NCBI GenBank assembly: GCA_900540735.1
Contig: UQHB01000003.1
Coordinates: 45,218 to 109,217 of the forward strand
DNA length: 64,000 nucleotides
Direction of reading: 5' to 3'
DNA from: an uncultured Megasphaera sp.
GTDB lineage: Bacteria; Bacillota; Negativicutes; Veillonellales; Megasphaeraceae
Shown: piece after piece, positions 46,933 through 55,510 of the stretch
Layout of the letters: the number at the start of each line of letters is the position of its first letter
Numbering within the stretch: the stretch's first letter is position 1
Translations under genes and position numbers: made by a program
Notes under the pieces: model-generated
What the model was told of the DNA's origin: nothing
The model's input: the letters and a program-made list of their open reading frames with translations, nothing else
The model's database searches: none

Positions 46933-48606
46933 TTATATGGATTGCACTAATTTTACGTGTTTCCCACAAAAAGCAATGCCGTATTTCCAGATATGTTGAA
47001 TCCGGCGTTTTTGAAATTCCGTACTATAGGCTTTATCTTGAATTTGCCGTAATCCTTCTTGCGCTTTTATTTCTAATTCGTCAACGGAAGAAGCTACTTT
47101 AAATTCCATGATAACACCTGTAAGGCCGGGCTTATGAGGGAAAATAGCCATATCGAAGCGCCCATACCCACTTTCCCGGTTAGATACGACATGATATACC
47201 GGCCCTTCTAATAAGCAGGTGAGCCCCAAGAGTAACCCGTGATAAAAGCATTCCGGCTGCTTTGTATCATAAAAACTGACCATTTTCAGCAAAATATCTC
47301 CTAAAAGGCGGTTCATTTTCTCGCCGTCTCCATGTAGTAATGCAAGCTGGAAATTCATGAACCGGTTGATACGAATGCCTTGCACTAAATTATCTAAGAT
47401 TTCCCGCTTATAGACCTGCTTGATTTCTTCATTCGGTATCCGCACTTCGTACAGGGTCATGCCGCTAACGGCATTGGCGACTTCTACGGCTTTTAAATAT
47501 CCTGTATTCACCATCATGGAATAGAGGGCTGTATCATCTTCCCCGATATGCTTATAAATGACGCCTTCTTCCATCATTGTGGGAATCGACTTGCCATCCA
47601 TTAGGGACTGTAATGTTTCTATTCGTTCTTGATCTGCCTGGTGCAGCATATCCGTTAAGATAGAATTGCTTGATGTGTTCATCCAATATGGGGCAGGCTT
47701 GCAGTGCTCATCAAAATAGCAAATAACCGACCACGGATTGTATATGTCTGTATGCCCAAAGGAATAGCCATCATACCAATGCTTTATTTCGTCAATTTTA
47801 TCTTCCCGCCCTACGTCATGCGCCATTTGCCGCACCTCATCAGAAGTAAAGCCAAATACGTCCCCGTAGGTATCGTTTAGTGTAGAATATACAGCTAAAT
47901 TATTCATGCCACTGAAAATACTTTCTTTGGCAATACGTAATACGCCCGTAAGAACAGCAAAGTGTAAGGACGGATTGTCTTTTAACGCAGCATTGAACCA
48001 GCCGCGCCAAAAGAGGACGGCATCATCATAGAATCCTTGGCTATAGGCATTTTGTAACGGCGCGTCATACTCATCAATTAAGATAATTGGCTGCACTTTA
48101 TAATGGGTATATAAAAATCCCGAAAGCAACTGCAAGCTGTTGGCATACTCACTAGGACTCGCTTTTTGGTACAAAAACCGCTGGATCAGTTCTTTATCCG
48201 ATGGTAAGAGAGCCGCACTATCCAGCAGGTATGAAAACGTAGAAAACACCTGCTGCATCAAGAGTTGTATAGCATCATACATATCTTTCCAGGAACGTGC
48301 AGAAAAATTTTTGAGCGTCAAGAAAATAACCGGATATGTACTTTGCTGTTTCATGACCTCTTCGCCGGCTCTATCTACCGCTAATCCTGTAAATAAATCA
48401 ACCGAGGCTTCTTTTTTATCGATGGAGAAGAAATATTCCAACATGCTCATCGTCAACGTCTTACCAAACCGACGGGGCCGGGTGAAGAGCGTCACCTTTT
48501 TATGATTTTTCATAAAAGCAGGAATGAAGCCTGTCTTATCGATAAGATAATAGTTTTCGCGTGCTTCCTTAAAATCACTAACACCTACCGGCATTGTTGT
48601 ATTCAT
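46933..48606 (-). CDS. AAA-ATPase-like / PD-(D/E)XK nuclease family protein
   Basis: 557 aa; ATG at 48606 follows AAAGGAGG. The N-terminus MPVGVSDFKEARENYYLIDKTGFIPAFMKNHKKVTLFTRPRRFGKTLTMSMLEYFFS is the AAA-ATPase_like domain with a P-loop-like RPRRFGKT. Further on are VQPIILIDEYDAPLQNAY (Walker B) and a C-terminal nuclease-like domain with YGRFDMAIFPHKPGLTGVIMEFKVASSVDELEIKAQEGLRQI (D...ExK). Such proteins occur in many copies in anaerobes; a role in mobile-element or defence biology is suspected but unproved. Confidence 0.85.
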   Translation of the reverse strand: MNTTMPVGVSDFKEARENYYLIDKTGFIPAFMKNHKKVTLFTRPRRFGKTLTMSMLEYFFSIDKKEASVDLFTGLAVDRAGEEVMKQQSTYPVIFLTLKNFSARSWKDMYDAIQLLMQQVFSTFSYLLDSAALLPSDKELIQRFLYQKASPSEYANSLQLLSGFLYTHYKVQPIILIDEYDAPLQNAYSQGFYDDAVLFWRGWFNAALKDNPSLHFAVLTGVLRIAKESIFSGMNNLAVYSTLNDTYGDVFGFTSDEVRQMAHDVGREDKIDEIKHWYDGYSFGHTDIYNPWSVICYFDEHCKPAPYWMNTSSNSILTDMLHQADQERIETLQSLMDGKSIPTMMEEGVIYKHIGEDDTALYSMMVNTGYLKAVEVANAVSGMTLYEVRIPNEEIKQVYKREILDNLVQGIRINRFMNFQLALLHGDGEKMNRLLGDILLKMVSFYDTKQPECFYHGLLLGLTCLLEGPVYHVVSNRESGYGRFDMAIFPHKPGLTGVIMEFKVASSVDELEIKAQEGLRQIQDKAYSTEFQKRRIQHIWKYGIAFCGKHVKLVQSI

Positions 48607-48688
48607 AGGTATGCCTCCTTTAGTTGGATAATTGGCTAAAATAAAGCAATACGCTGACACCATACTCTCCAAATAGAATCGTCATCTT

Positions 48689-49654
48689 TTATACTGTTTC
48701 TATCCCGAATATTCTTTCGAATTCTGGCCGATACTGTTCAGGCAGCTTATCTTTTAACCGCTGAATTCGAGTGGACATATTCGGATGAGTCATCCAAATC
48801 ACTTTCCATCCGGCATCTTTCGTTCCCACCTTCAAGGCTTCTAATCCCCAAATCAACTCCTGCCCCAGGTTCATTTCTAAGGCATGGGCATCGGCATTAA
48901 ATTCCATCCGCCGCGAGAAAAACTGTAAAAACAGCACCGGAATGTTCATGAGCACATTCCAAGCAATCAAATAGATGTTGAAAATAAAACTAGTGAACGC
49001 CAGTAATATCCCTAAAATAGGAATAAAGCTAAAAAAGCCCAATATTCTTGCGACAATCCAGATAAGGAAAAAACATACCTGCCCCACCAAACTAAAGGCA
49101 TAAATCATCCCCGTAGCCCGGGTATCGCCATGGAGGCAGTGCCCCATTTCATGGGCCACAATCCCGGCCAGTTCCGGCACGGAATAAGCCGTCATCATCG
49201 GCTGATGGATGATGATCCGGTTATATCCGATAGCGTAGGCATTATATTCTTGTTTGGACGAAACCTGAAGGTTCCAGCGGCTCATGTCTTCCCCGGATTT
49301 CGCTTCGATGTACCGTTTAACAGCTTCCATCTTTTCCCCTTCTTCCCCGCTAGGCCTGTATTCCCAGCGCATCAGGGAGTTAATGTTGCGCAGCACCGGC
49401 ACATACGGAAAAATCAGGCCGTTGGCGATACCCGTCACCATCAGTAACAGCACCGTCATAAAAATATCTGCATTGACGTCGGTTTGCGGATATCCCATTC
49501 TGCCTACTGCTGAATAGACAAAGAACAGGAACTCATGGACGTAATAGTTCTGATAGACACTTACCGGCAGTACCCAGTGCGTCAGGTTGATGACCGGATA
49601 CACGACGATAAAATTAATACCAAACGATAAGATAACGCCCAATGTATTCCACAT
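48689..49654 (-). CDS. M48-family zinc metalloprotease (HtpX-like)
   Basis: 321 aa from ATG 49654. Several N-terminal membrane segments are followed by the zinc motif in LAGIVAHEMGHCLHGDTRATG (HExxH), two more hydrophobic segments and RRMEFNADAHALEMNLGQELIWGLEALK with the third ligand Glu. The end TRIQRLKDKLPEQYRPEFERIFGIE is typical of M48. Probably membrane protein quality control, though it is in a mobile-looking neighbourhood beside a resolvase. Confidence 0.85.
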   Translation of the reverse strand: MWNTLGVILSFGINFIVVYPVINLTHWVLPVSVYQNYYVHEFLFFVYSAVGRMGYPQTDVNADIFMTVLLLMVTGIANGLIFPYVPVLRNINSLMRWEYRPSGEEGEKMEAVKRYIEAKSGEDMSRWNLQVSSKQEYNAYAIGYNRIIIHQPMMTAYSVPELAGIVAHEMGHCLHGDTRATGMIYAFSLVGQVCFFLIWIVARILGFFSFIPILGILLAFTSFIFNIYLIAWNVLMNIPVLFLQFFSRRMEFNADAHALEMNLGQELIWGLEALKVGTKDAGWKVIWMTHPNMSTRIQRLKDKLPEQYRPEFERIFGIETV

Positions 49655-49676
49655 GGCGCTTCCCCACCTTTCTTCC

Positions 49677-50267
49677 TTACAATTTCTCCTTTTCCTGTTT
49701 AGCCCGGTATCGGTATAACGTAGCACGACTGATGCCCGTTAATTCCGACACCTCATGCACCGGCCTTGTTTGTAACAGTGATAACGCAAGTTCCACCTTT
49801 TTAGGGGAAACCGGCGGACGGCCTTCCCGAAAGCCGTCCTTTGTCTTTGCGATGGCCTTTCCTGCAGCCGTCCGTTCCATAATCATGGAACGTTCCCATT
49901 CCGCTACAGCCAGCAGCATCGAGAACATAAATTTCCCCATCGGTGACGTATCGAAAGGATGATGTGGGCCGCCGAAATTCAGGATATATACCTGGACGCC
50001 TTTTTTGGTCAGCTCCCGGATAGCTTTCAGCCCTTCTTCTGAATTCCGGGCAAACCGATCAATCTTGGTACAATATAAGGCATCCCCGTATTGAAGAGAC
50101 ATAAGCAGTTTTTGAAATTTTGGCCTGTGTACTGTTTTGCCGGTATACTGTTCGTAAATAATATGTTCTTCCGGCACGCCGGCTTGCAATAATTCGTTCT
50201 TTTGTTCTTCCAATGAATTACCATGCGTTTGAATCAACGTCGAGACTCTGGCATACCCAAATTTCAT
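49677..50267 (-). CDS. Serine recombinase (resolvase/invertase family)
   Basis: 196 aa. MKFGYARVSTLIQTHGNSLEEQ contains the nucleophile Ser 9; then YCTKIDRFARNSEEGLKAIRELTKKGVQVYILNFGG, MLLAVAEWERSMIMERTAAGKAIAK and a C-terminal HTH (RPVHEVSELTGISRATLYRYR). The size and layout fit Tn3-type resolvases or DNA invertases. Four copies of a 9-bp motif (TTTTGAGAC or its complement) lie just upstream, as expected for res or inversion sites. Confidence 0.92.
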   Translation of the reverse strand: MKFGYARVSTLIQTHGNSLEEQKNELLQAGVPEEHIIYEQYTGKTVHRPKFQKLLMSLQYGDALYCTKIDRFARNSEEGLKAIRELTKKGVQVYILNFGGPHHPFDTSPMGKFMFSMLLAVAEWERSMIMERTAAGKAIAKTKDGFREGRPPVSPKKVELALSLLQTRPVHEVSELTGISRATLYRYRAKQEKEKL

Positions 50268-50293
50268 GCATATCCTCCCTTCCCATCCGATAC

Positions 50294-50375
50294 TTTTGAG
50301 ACGAGTTTTGAGACACTATTCTTGGCTTAATTATACCATATCTCAAGTCGTCTCAAAACTGGTAAGTTTTGAGAC
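50294..50375. promoter_or_regulatory. Probable res/crossover site of the recombinase
   Basis: TTTTGAGAC occurs at 50294-50302, 50306-50314 and 50367-50375, and inverted (GTCTCAAAA) at 50350-50358; a degenerate TCTCAAGTC lies at 50341. Closely paired repeats with an AT-rich centre right before a resolvase gene resemble a res site with subsites I-II. It may also act as its promoter operator. Confidence 0.7.
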
Positions 50376-50465
50376 AAAAGAGAGTCCTATGCACAGGATA
50401 TTTTCTACGAGAGCCAATCCCGACAGCTGGTAGAGCTTGTTTCCGGCATGACCTTGTTCTCACCC

Positions 50466-50588
50466 CGCGTTTCTTTTTTTGTTGCCTATATAAAAGCGAC
50501 CGCATGGAAAAACGCAAGACCGGCGGCACGCCGCACAGTTTAGTCTTGCGTTTTTTCAGCAGGGTGCTATCATAGGAAAACAAAAAAA
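50466..50588. ncRNA. Structured element, copy A (unrecognised; orientation unknown)
   Basis: Nested pairings: TTTTTTTGTT (50474-50483)/AACAAAAAAA (50579-50588); CCTAT/ATAGG (50485-50489/50572-50576); AGCGACC/GGGTGCT with one bulge (50495-50501/50562-50568); AACGCAAGAC/GTCTTGCGTT (50511-50520/50543-50552); CGGCG/CGCCG at the tip (50521-50525/50529-50533). A second copy at 62417-62549 keeps the same order of helices with different bases in most of them. Shared sequence: CGCGTTTC plus T-run plus GTTG at one side, AACAAAAAAA and TAGTTAG/AAGTTAG at the other. It may be a noncoding RNA or a folded single-stranded DNA site. Confidence 0.55.
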
Positions 50589-50878
50589 TATAGTTAGTGC
50601 TGGTATTTAGGACAGTGCAAGAAATCCGGATAATCTGCTTTCCCCCTCTTGCCTTCATCCTATCGCTTTGTTATATTAAATATAGAAAAAGGGTGCCCTA
50701 CCGATAAATGGTTACGCCCCAGTATACGGTTTACTAAAAAGCAACTGTTACACTTGGTATGTGAGGGCAGTTACTTTTTTAGTTGCATCAAAAGGATAAT
50801 CAATATATTCCTGCTCCATGAACTTTTTAGTATAATATGGGTAACTGTTATATTGAATATGAAGGAGAATGCCTCATT

Positions 50879-51688
50879 ATGAAAAAAATAGGATTTGAAC
50901 CTGCTATAGAAATTGGCATAAAAATGAAGAATCAATTTATTTTTGACATGGCCCAAATGGAAGGAAATACCGCAACCTTTGAACAGGTAGAAACGATTGC
51001 AGATGGCATTTCTGTTGGCGGATTAACAACTCGTGAAGTTGAACAGGTTTCGGGAATTACAAAAGGCTGGAATGCCATGCTGGAATTGGTAAAACACAAA
51101 AACTTTACCCTTACAAAGGATACCGCTTGCTACTTGAATATGCTGATTTCTGCTAATGAAAACTATAACGGGCTAGGAGATTTTCGAATTCGTGGTGTGC
51201 GTATTACAGGCACAGATTATATTCCCCCATCTGCTAATCAATTAGATGGATTATGGCATACAATGATAGCATCTATTAAACGATTACCCGAAGACAAACA
51301 AGCCACATCGCTTTATATGCAAATGGCTCGTAATCAGTTTTTTGGAGACGGCAATAAACGTACTGCATTGACAATGATGGACGGCCTTTTAATTTCTCAG
51401 GGATATGCCCCCTTAACGGTATCCCGAAAAGAAAATCAGGAATATCGGCAGATACTCTTGAAATATTATGAACAGCCTATTACCTATGAAAATGAATTCC
51501 ACCAATTCTTAGCTAAAAAACAAAACGATATGATGCAATATTGGGGATATGAAAATGTAGATGAAAAAAAATCTTTACTGGGTAAGACAAAAGATTTTTC
51601 ACGAGAAAAGCCACTAGGAAATACAAAACCTATCAAAAAAGCTATCTTAAAGATCTCAAACTATCAATCAAATACTCCTAAACGTTAA
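50879..51688 (+). CDS. Fic/DOC-fold protein with altered catalytic motif
   Basis: 269 aa. N-terminal helix QMEGNTATFEQVETIADG resembles the inhibitory region of Fic proteins; REVEQVSGITKGWNAMLELV and the core NQFFGDGNKRTALTMM (residues 152-167) give the Fic loop. The canonical HxFx(D/E)GN(G/K)R has Gln 153 at the catalytic His position, so AMP- or phosphotransfer activity may be lost or changed. The C-terminal tail is basic. It stands alone on the plus strand with a strong terminator. AAGGAG is 11 nt from the chosen ATG, so the start is slightly uncertain. Confidence 0.85.
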   Translation: MKKIGFEPAIEIGIKMKNQFIFDMAQMEGNTATFEQVETIADGISVGGLTTREVEQVSGITKGWNAMLELVKHKNFTLTKDTACYLNMLISANENYNGLGDFRIRGVRITGTDYIPPSANQLDGLWHTMIASIKRLPEDKQATSLYMQMARNQFFGDGNKRTALTMMDGLLISQGYAPLTVSRKENQEYRQILLKYYEQPITYENEFHQFLAKKQNDMMQYWGYENVDEKKSLLGKTKDFSREKPLGNTKPIKKAILKISNYQSNTPKR

Positions 51689-51731
51689 TTTCGTCCCGTA
51701 ATTTTTTTGTTATATGTTCTAGCATTACAAT

Positions 51732-51779
51732 AATTTGAAAAGCCTTCCAGAACCGTAATTCTGGAAGGCTTTTCAAATT
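51732..51779. terminator. Bidirectional terminator
   Basis: A perfect 21-bp inverted repeat (51732-51752 and 51759-51779; core AAAAGCCTTCCAGAA/TTCTGGAAGGCTTTT) with a 6-nt loop, flanked by AT-rich DNA. It lies between the Fic gene and the convergent PLD-NTPase gene and can end both. Confidence 0.88.
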
Positions 51780-51832
51780 ATCTTAATTCTTGCTATTTAT
51801 TATACTTTATGCTCATATTATGTAGCCATATA

Positions 51833-53899
51833 TTAATCAAATAAGTTTTTTAGTTTGGTTATAAAAGATTTCTTACCTATTTGAATGCCGAAATACTCTT
51901 CGGTTTCTCGTAACTTCATAATAATATTCCGGCCTTGAATTTCTGTGCGTTCTAAGCCGTATTTATTTTGGAATTCCTTGGCTTGCCATTTCGTTTCCAT
52001 CTGAATGCGAATGTAATTAGCTTTCGCATTGATTTCCCATTCATCACCGATTTTTGTATACATATCTACAAAGTCGTCAATAACTTCTTGTTCATTTGCA
52101 TTAATCAAATAGTATTTCATAGTGTATACATCTACATATGGTGGTACTTTTTTCCCTGTGCGATTCGCACTTTCTTCAAAAATACTACTAAGTATCATAG
52201 AGGACATCTTTAACAAATCAGGAGCTTCTTTTTCTTTATCATCATGGAAAGAAGCCAGAAATCTAGGTAAATACATCATCATACGTTTTAAATATTCTCT
52301 ATACAATGCCCCTGTTGCTTGGTTCATGTTTTTTATCGCTGCCTTTTTGGTAAGGTTACTAATCCGAGGAATTGTCAAATCAATGGAAAATGCTACTGTT
52401 CTCTTGGCTAACGCTTCTTCGATTTCTGCAATATCATTCGTTGCCATAATAACAGGGGATATATTTTCGGACTCTATTACATCGGTTTTTATGAACCGTT
52501 CCCCATATTGTCTCCAACTACTTTTAGTTACTTCATCTAACATAATTGGAAAACCTTGCATCATCAGACGCCGCTGTTGTACTTTCGCGGGGCCATTACC
52601 TTCAGTATTTGCTTTTTGAATCAAACCATTTTCATAATCAATATTTAATCCATAGGGATTAAAGCACATTTTTAAAATAAACCTCATTAACATAGATTTG
52701 CCACCGTTCGTTGTGCCTTTTAATAATAAAAACATAGGATACGGAATGACTTCTATGTTAGTTCCTCCGGTTTCATATCTGCACACGGATAAAAAGGGCG
52801 CACAAAACGCATAATTTACAGTAGCAAAATACTTCTGTACATTATTCGTTAAACTACCTTTAAATCCAATAACAGGATCGTCATATCCTCTAAAAAATTC
52901 TTCAAAAATTTCAATATCCTTATCGATATCTTTTATCTCGATATCTTCTAAATCCATAGGAGCATCATTCAAATATACGTTGTTATCTAATTTATCAACC
53001 CGTAAGGTAGGAAAATTGATGAGCTGTTTCTTTTGTTCATTAGATGCTAATTTAAATTGGCCAGTAACTTTTTTTACTTGATCATATGTAATAAGTGTTT
53101 TAATTCCTTTTTTCTTAACCATATCACGATTAATGTCAATATCATGTTCTTTTACAAACTTATCAAACTCTTCTTTTTTTACCGCATATTGGTTGACAGT
53201 ACCCGCTTTTTCCAATACCATGACTTTAGCATGAAGTACTTCTTTAATCGCCGGTAATTCTTCAATTTTATCTGTTGAAATCAGCTGAATTGTCTTCTCC
53301 GTAAGCCTTTGTGTACTAAAATCTCTCGTCTTTTGATAAATATCTGTAAATAAATCATATGTATGAAAATCATCACTCACCATAATATTTTCTAACTGAG
53401 ATGATTGGAATGCATGTATGGAAAAATTAGCACTACCGGTAATTGTTCTATATTTCTCTTTTCCATCACTCAATAAGTATAATTTTTGATGACTTGTTCG
53501 TTCGTTTAATTTAGTTACATAAAAAGATAAGGTACCATTTTTAATTCGAGATATGATATCCCCTTTCCCTTTTTTATCCTCTGTTTGTAATGTAGATATT
53601 GTGGCGTATTGATCTCGTATATATTCTTCTAGATTACCAATTACATCCTCATTTCCTAAGATAATTTCTACATTCTCAAACAAACTCATTACCTTACGAA
53701 TCATGGCAAGACTAGAAGAATATGTAATGACCTTCAACGTAGTATACCCTTCAAATAATGTTTTCCAATTTTTATACTGTATAATCTCCTCAGCTTTAAA
53801 TTTAATAATATTTAATTCGTTAGCTCCAGTAGTTGGGATTAATTCGATTTCATTTTCGTTTTCATCCGCTCTAAATAAATTCATGTAATCATTATCCAT
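51833..53899 (-). CDS. PLD-family nuclease fused to P-loop NTPase; candidate defence protein
   Basis: 688 aa from ATG 53899 (GGAGG 7 nt upstream). Residues ~30-200 form a PLD-like domain with a single HKD-type site: H137-x-K139 in SHQKLYLLSDGKEKYRTITGSANFS and the GSxN at 155-158. One site per chain implies a dimer. Residues ~340-560 hold an NTPase: Walker A GTTNGGKS (395-402), Walker B PIMLDEV (451-457), sensor VIMATND (483-489) and an Arg-finger-like AKRTVAF (499-505). The remaining C-terminus is helical. This is reminiscent of SF3/AAA+ helicase cores. AT-rich, between a Fic gene and a CRISPR locus, and preceded by an XRE regulator, so an antiviral role is plausible. No known system is recognised. 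Confidence 0.8.
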   Translation of the reverse strand: MDNDYMNLFRADENENEIELIPTTGANELNIIKFKAEEIIQYKNWKTLFEGYTTLKVITYSSSLAMIRKVMSLFENVEIILGNEDVIGNLEEYIRDQYATISTLQTEDKKGKGDIISRIKNGTLSFYVTKLNERTSHQKLYLLSDGKEKYRTITGSANFSIHAFQSSQLENIMVSDDFHTYDLFTDIYQKTRDFSTQRLTEKTIQLISTDKIEELPAIKEVLHAKVMVLEKAGTVNQYAVKKEEFDKFVKEHDIDINRDMVKKKGIKTLITYDQVKKVTGQFKLASNEQKKQLINFPTLRVDKLDNNVYLNDAPMDLEDIEIKDIDKDIEIFEEFFRGYDDPVIGFKGSLTNNVQKYFATVNYAFCAPFLSVCRYETGGTNIEVIPYPMFLLLKGTTNGGKSMLMRFILKMCFNPYGLNIDYENGLIQKANTEGNGPAKVQQRRLMMQGFPIMLDEVTKSSWRQYGERFIKTDVIESENISPVIMATNDIAEIEEALAKRTVAFSIDLTIPRISNLTKKAAIKNMNQATGALYREYLKRMMMYLPRFLASFHDDKEKEAPDLLKMSSMILSSIFEESANRTGKKVPPYVDVYTMKYYLINANEQEVIDDFVDMYTKIGDEWEINAKANYIRIQMETKWQAKEFQNKYGLERTEIQGRNIIMKLRETEEYFGIQIGKKSFITKLKNLFD

Positions 53900-53962
53900 A
53901 TGATTTCCTCCAATCAACTAATATAATTACTTTTTTATTTTAGGTGTATATTTTTATTACCA

Positions 53963-54448
53963 TCAGGAATTTAAGCCATTTTTGTGATAATATAATTGCC
54001 AATACATAGAAGGTAATTTCACCAACTGCATGAGAACAGAAATATTGGCGCGTACAGCCAAGGAATAGTATTGTTGACGTGTTTCTAGCTTTACATATTG
54101 CGGAAACTGTTGAGAAATTAAATCATTCCACATACTAAGATAACCATAGTCTGTAATCTGCTTATTAATGTCTTTCATCACTTGTTCGCAATAGATTTCG
54201 CTTTCTCGCACGGTTGTTTCTATATACGGCTCATTAGATAAACCTATTAACCAGTCTATAGAAACACCAAAACATGCTGAAATATTTACTAAATTATCTA
54301 ATAGTGGGAAATTAGTGTTATTTTCCCATGCATATGGAATGGAACGATTTTTTAAACCTAATAAATCAGCCATTTCAAAAAAAGATAACTCATATGCAAT
54401 TCTTAATGTTTTTAGCTTCATAGGAAATATAGTAATATAATTCTCCAT
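53963..54448 (-). CDS. XRE-family regulator
   Basis: 161 aa from ATG 54448 (AGAGGTG 6 nt upstream). N-terminal HTH: MKLKTLRIAYELSFFEMADLLGLKNRSIPYAWENNTNFPLLDNLVNISACFGVSIDWLIGLSNEP; then a ~90-residue helical domain of its own (EIYCEQVMKDINKQITDYGYLSMWNDLISQQFPQYV). It precedes the PLD-NTPase gene by 63 bp in the same direction and probably controls it. Confidence 0.8.
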   Translation of the reverse strand: MENYITIFPMKLKTLRIAYELSFFEMADLLGLKNRSIPYAWENNTNFPLLDNLVNISACFGVSIDWLIGLSNEPYIETTVRESEIYCEQVMKDINKQITDYGYLSMWNDLISQQFPQYVKLETRQQYYSLAVRANISVLMQLVKLPSMYWQLYYHKNGLNS

Positions 54449-54499
54449 ATTAAGCACCTCTCCACTATAAAGTAGATTCTAAAATTACGTCTAAATAGG

Positions 54500-55138
54500 G
54501 TTCATCCCCGCACGCGCGGGGCAGTTTCGAACGTCGGTTATACACCAGCGTTTTCCCCATATCATGGGGCTGGTGTCTTCCGGTGTTTTGCAGTTTTCCA
54601 AATAACCGGCGCATTCCCATTGGTGAGCGGATTGGCAATACTATTGTTTTAGCGCGAAGCACGCATCCATACCTAGCACTTTCTAAAATAAATACCCTTT
54701 CTCACCATGAAAAGCAATACATCTGTTGTACAGCACATAGCACTGTCGTGCTTTTCTCCAAATGACCGGTTCATTCCCATAAATACGGGACAATACGATT
54801 AATCTGACATTCCTCTGTAATAATAATCGGCATATCTCCACATAGGTAGAGCAACCTTACTTCATCTGGCTTTACATTACTGCCACTCGGTTTATTCCCA
54901 CACAGCGGAAACAAATATACTTCTACAAATTAATACTTTTAGGGTACTAATAGTCTATTTCTGCATGCATGAGACAGTCTAATTTTCTTTGATAATATCC
55001 AGTTCTTTTTCTAGAGCCATTCCCATATAAAAGGAAATCTACATTATACAAGATATCCCTCAAAAGTGGGACTAATAATTAGTTACTATACCTAGCTGCG
55101 AATTCCCAGGGGTCATTTCCGCTTGCGCGGAACAATAG
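54500..55138 (-). CRISPR. Decayed leader-distal part of CRISPR array A
   Basis: A nearly intact repeat at 54500-54528 is followed by units recognisable only by scattered matches to the repeat and spacing of about 61 bp: ~54609, 54768, 54829, 54890, 54951, 55013, 55049 and 55110. The spacing is broken between 55013 and 55049 and near 54548, indicating deletions. A hairpin ACACCAGC...CCCCAT/ATGGGG...CTGGTGT at 54542-54577 overlaps one doubtful unit. There are no genes here. Consistent with old trailer-end repeats that have lost selection. Confidence 0.65.
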
Positions 55139-55170
55139 CATACTTTTCTTCAACAATCCAGGTTATCCCT

Positions 55171-55510
55171 GATTCATCCCCGCACACGCGGGGCAGATTG
55201 CGTGTTAGAATATTTTTTTGTCAATTCTTCAAGGTTCATCCCCACACACGTGGGGCAGGTTGTATCACTAATTTTAAGGAGGTTTAATATGCAAGGTTCA
55301 TCCCCGCACACGCGGGGCAGGTTGAAAATTTCAACGATGATACTGTCCTCCCCTGGGTTCATCCCCGCACACGCGGGGCAGGTTCAGAATTTAGCGAATA
55401 TATTTGTCCGCCATTACTTAGGTTCATCCCCGCACACGCGGGGCAGGTTTAAGAACACCGGCGATCCCGTACCCATATTACGGTTCATCCCCGCACACGC
55501 GGGGCAGGTA
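55171..55510 (-). CRISPR. Type I-E CRISPR array A, intact part
   Basis: Six 29-bp repeats at 55171, 55233, 55295, 55356, 55421 and 55482. Transcribed sense ends in GCGGGGATGAACC, with the GC-rich stem CCCCGCGTGTGCGGGG typical of I-E repeats. The first (55171) and second differ slightly; the last ends in GTA. Spacers are 32-33 nt except one of 36 nt (55385-55420). The leader is at the right, next to cas2, so the newest spacers are near 55480. Spacer sources cannot be tested here. Confidence 0.95.

Noticed and set aside
50511..50558. Element A as an ordinary intrinsic terminator, since its 10-bp stem is followed by TTTTTT.
   Set aside because: Copy B has the matching stem without a T-run, and the further outer helices are shared, so termination does not explain the conservation.
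50466..50588. Elements A and B as simple MITEs with terminal inverted repeats.
   Set aside because: A MITE pair would share sequence throughout or only at the tips; here inner helices differ in sequence but keep pairing. No target-site duplication was seen. Not fully excluded.
50353..50658. Minus-strand 101-codon frame over the structured element and res-like region.
   Set aside because: It runs through the T-run, hairpins and TTTTGAGAC repeats, has no ribosome site and no protein-like composition.
54542..54577. A further CRISPR repeat within the decayed array.
   Set aside because: Its CCCC..GGGG spacing fits, but it is 48 bp rather than 61 from the first unit and is embedded in a larger ACACCAGC/GCTGGTGT hairpin, so it is only a doubtful unit.
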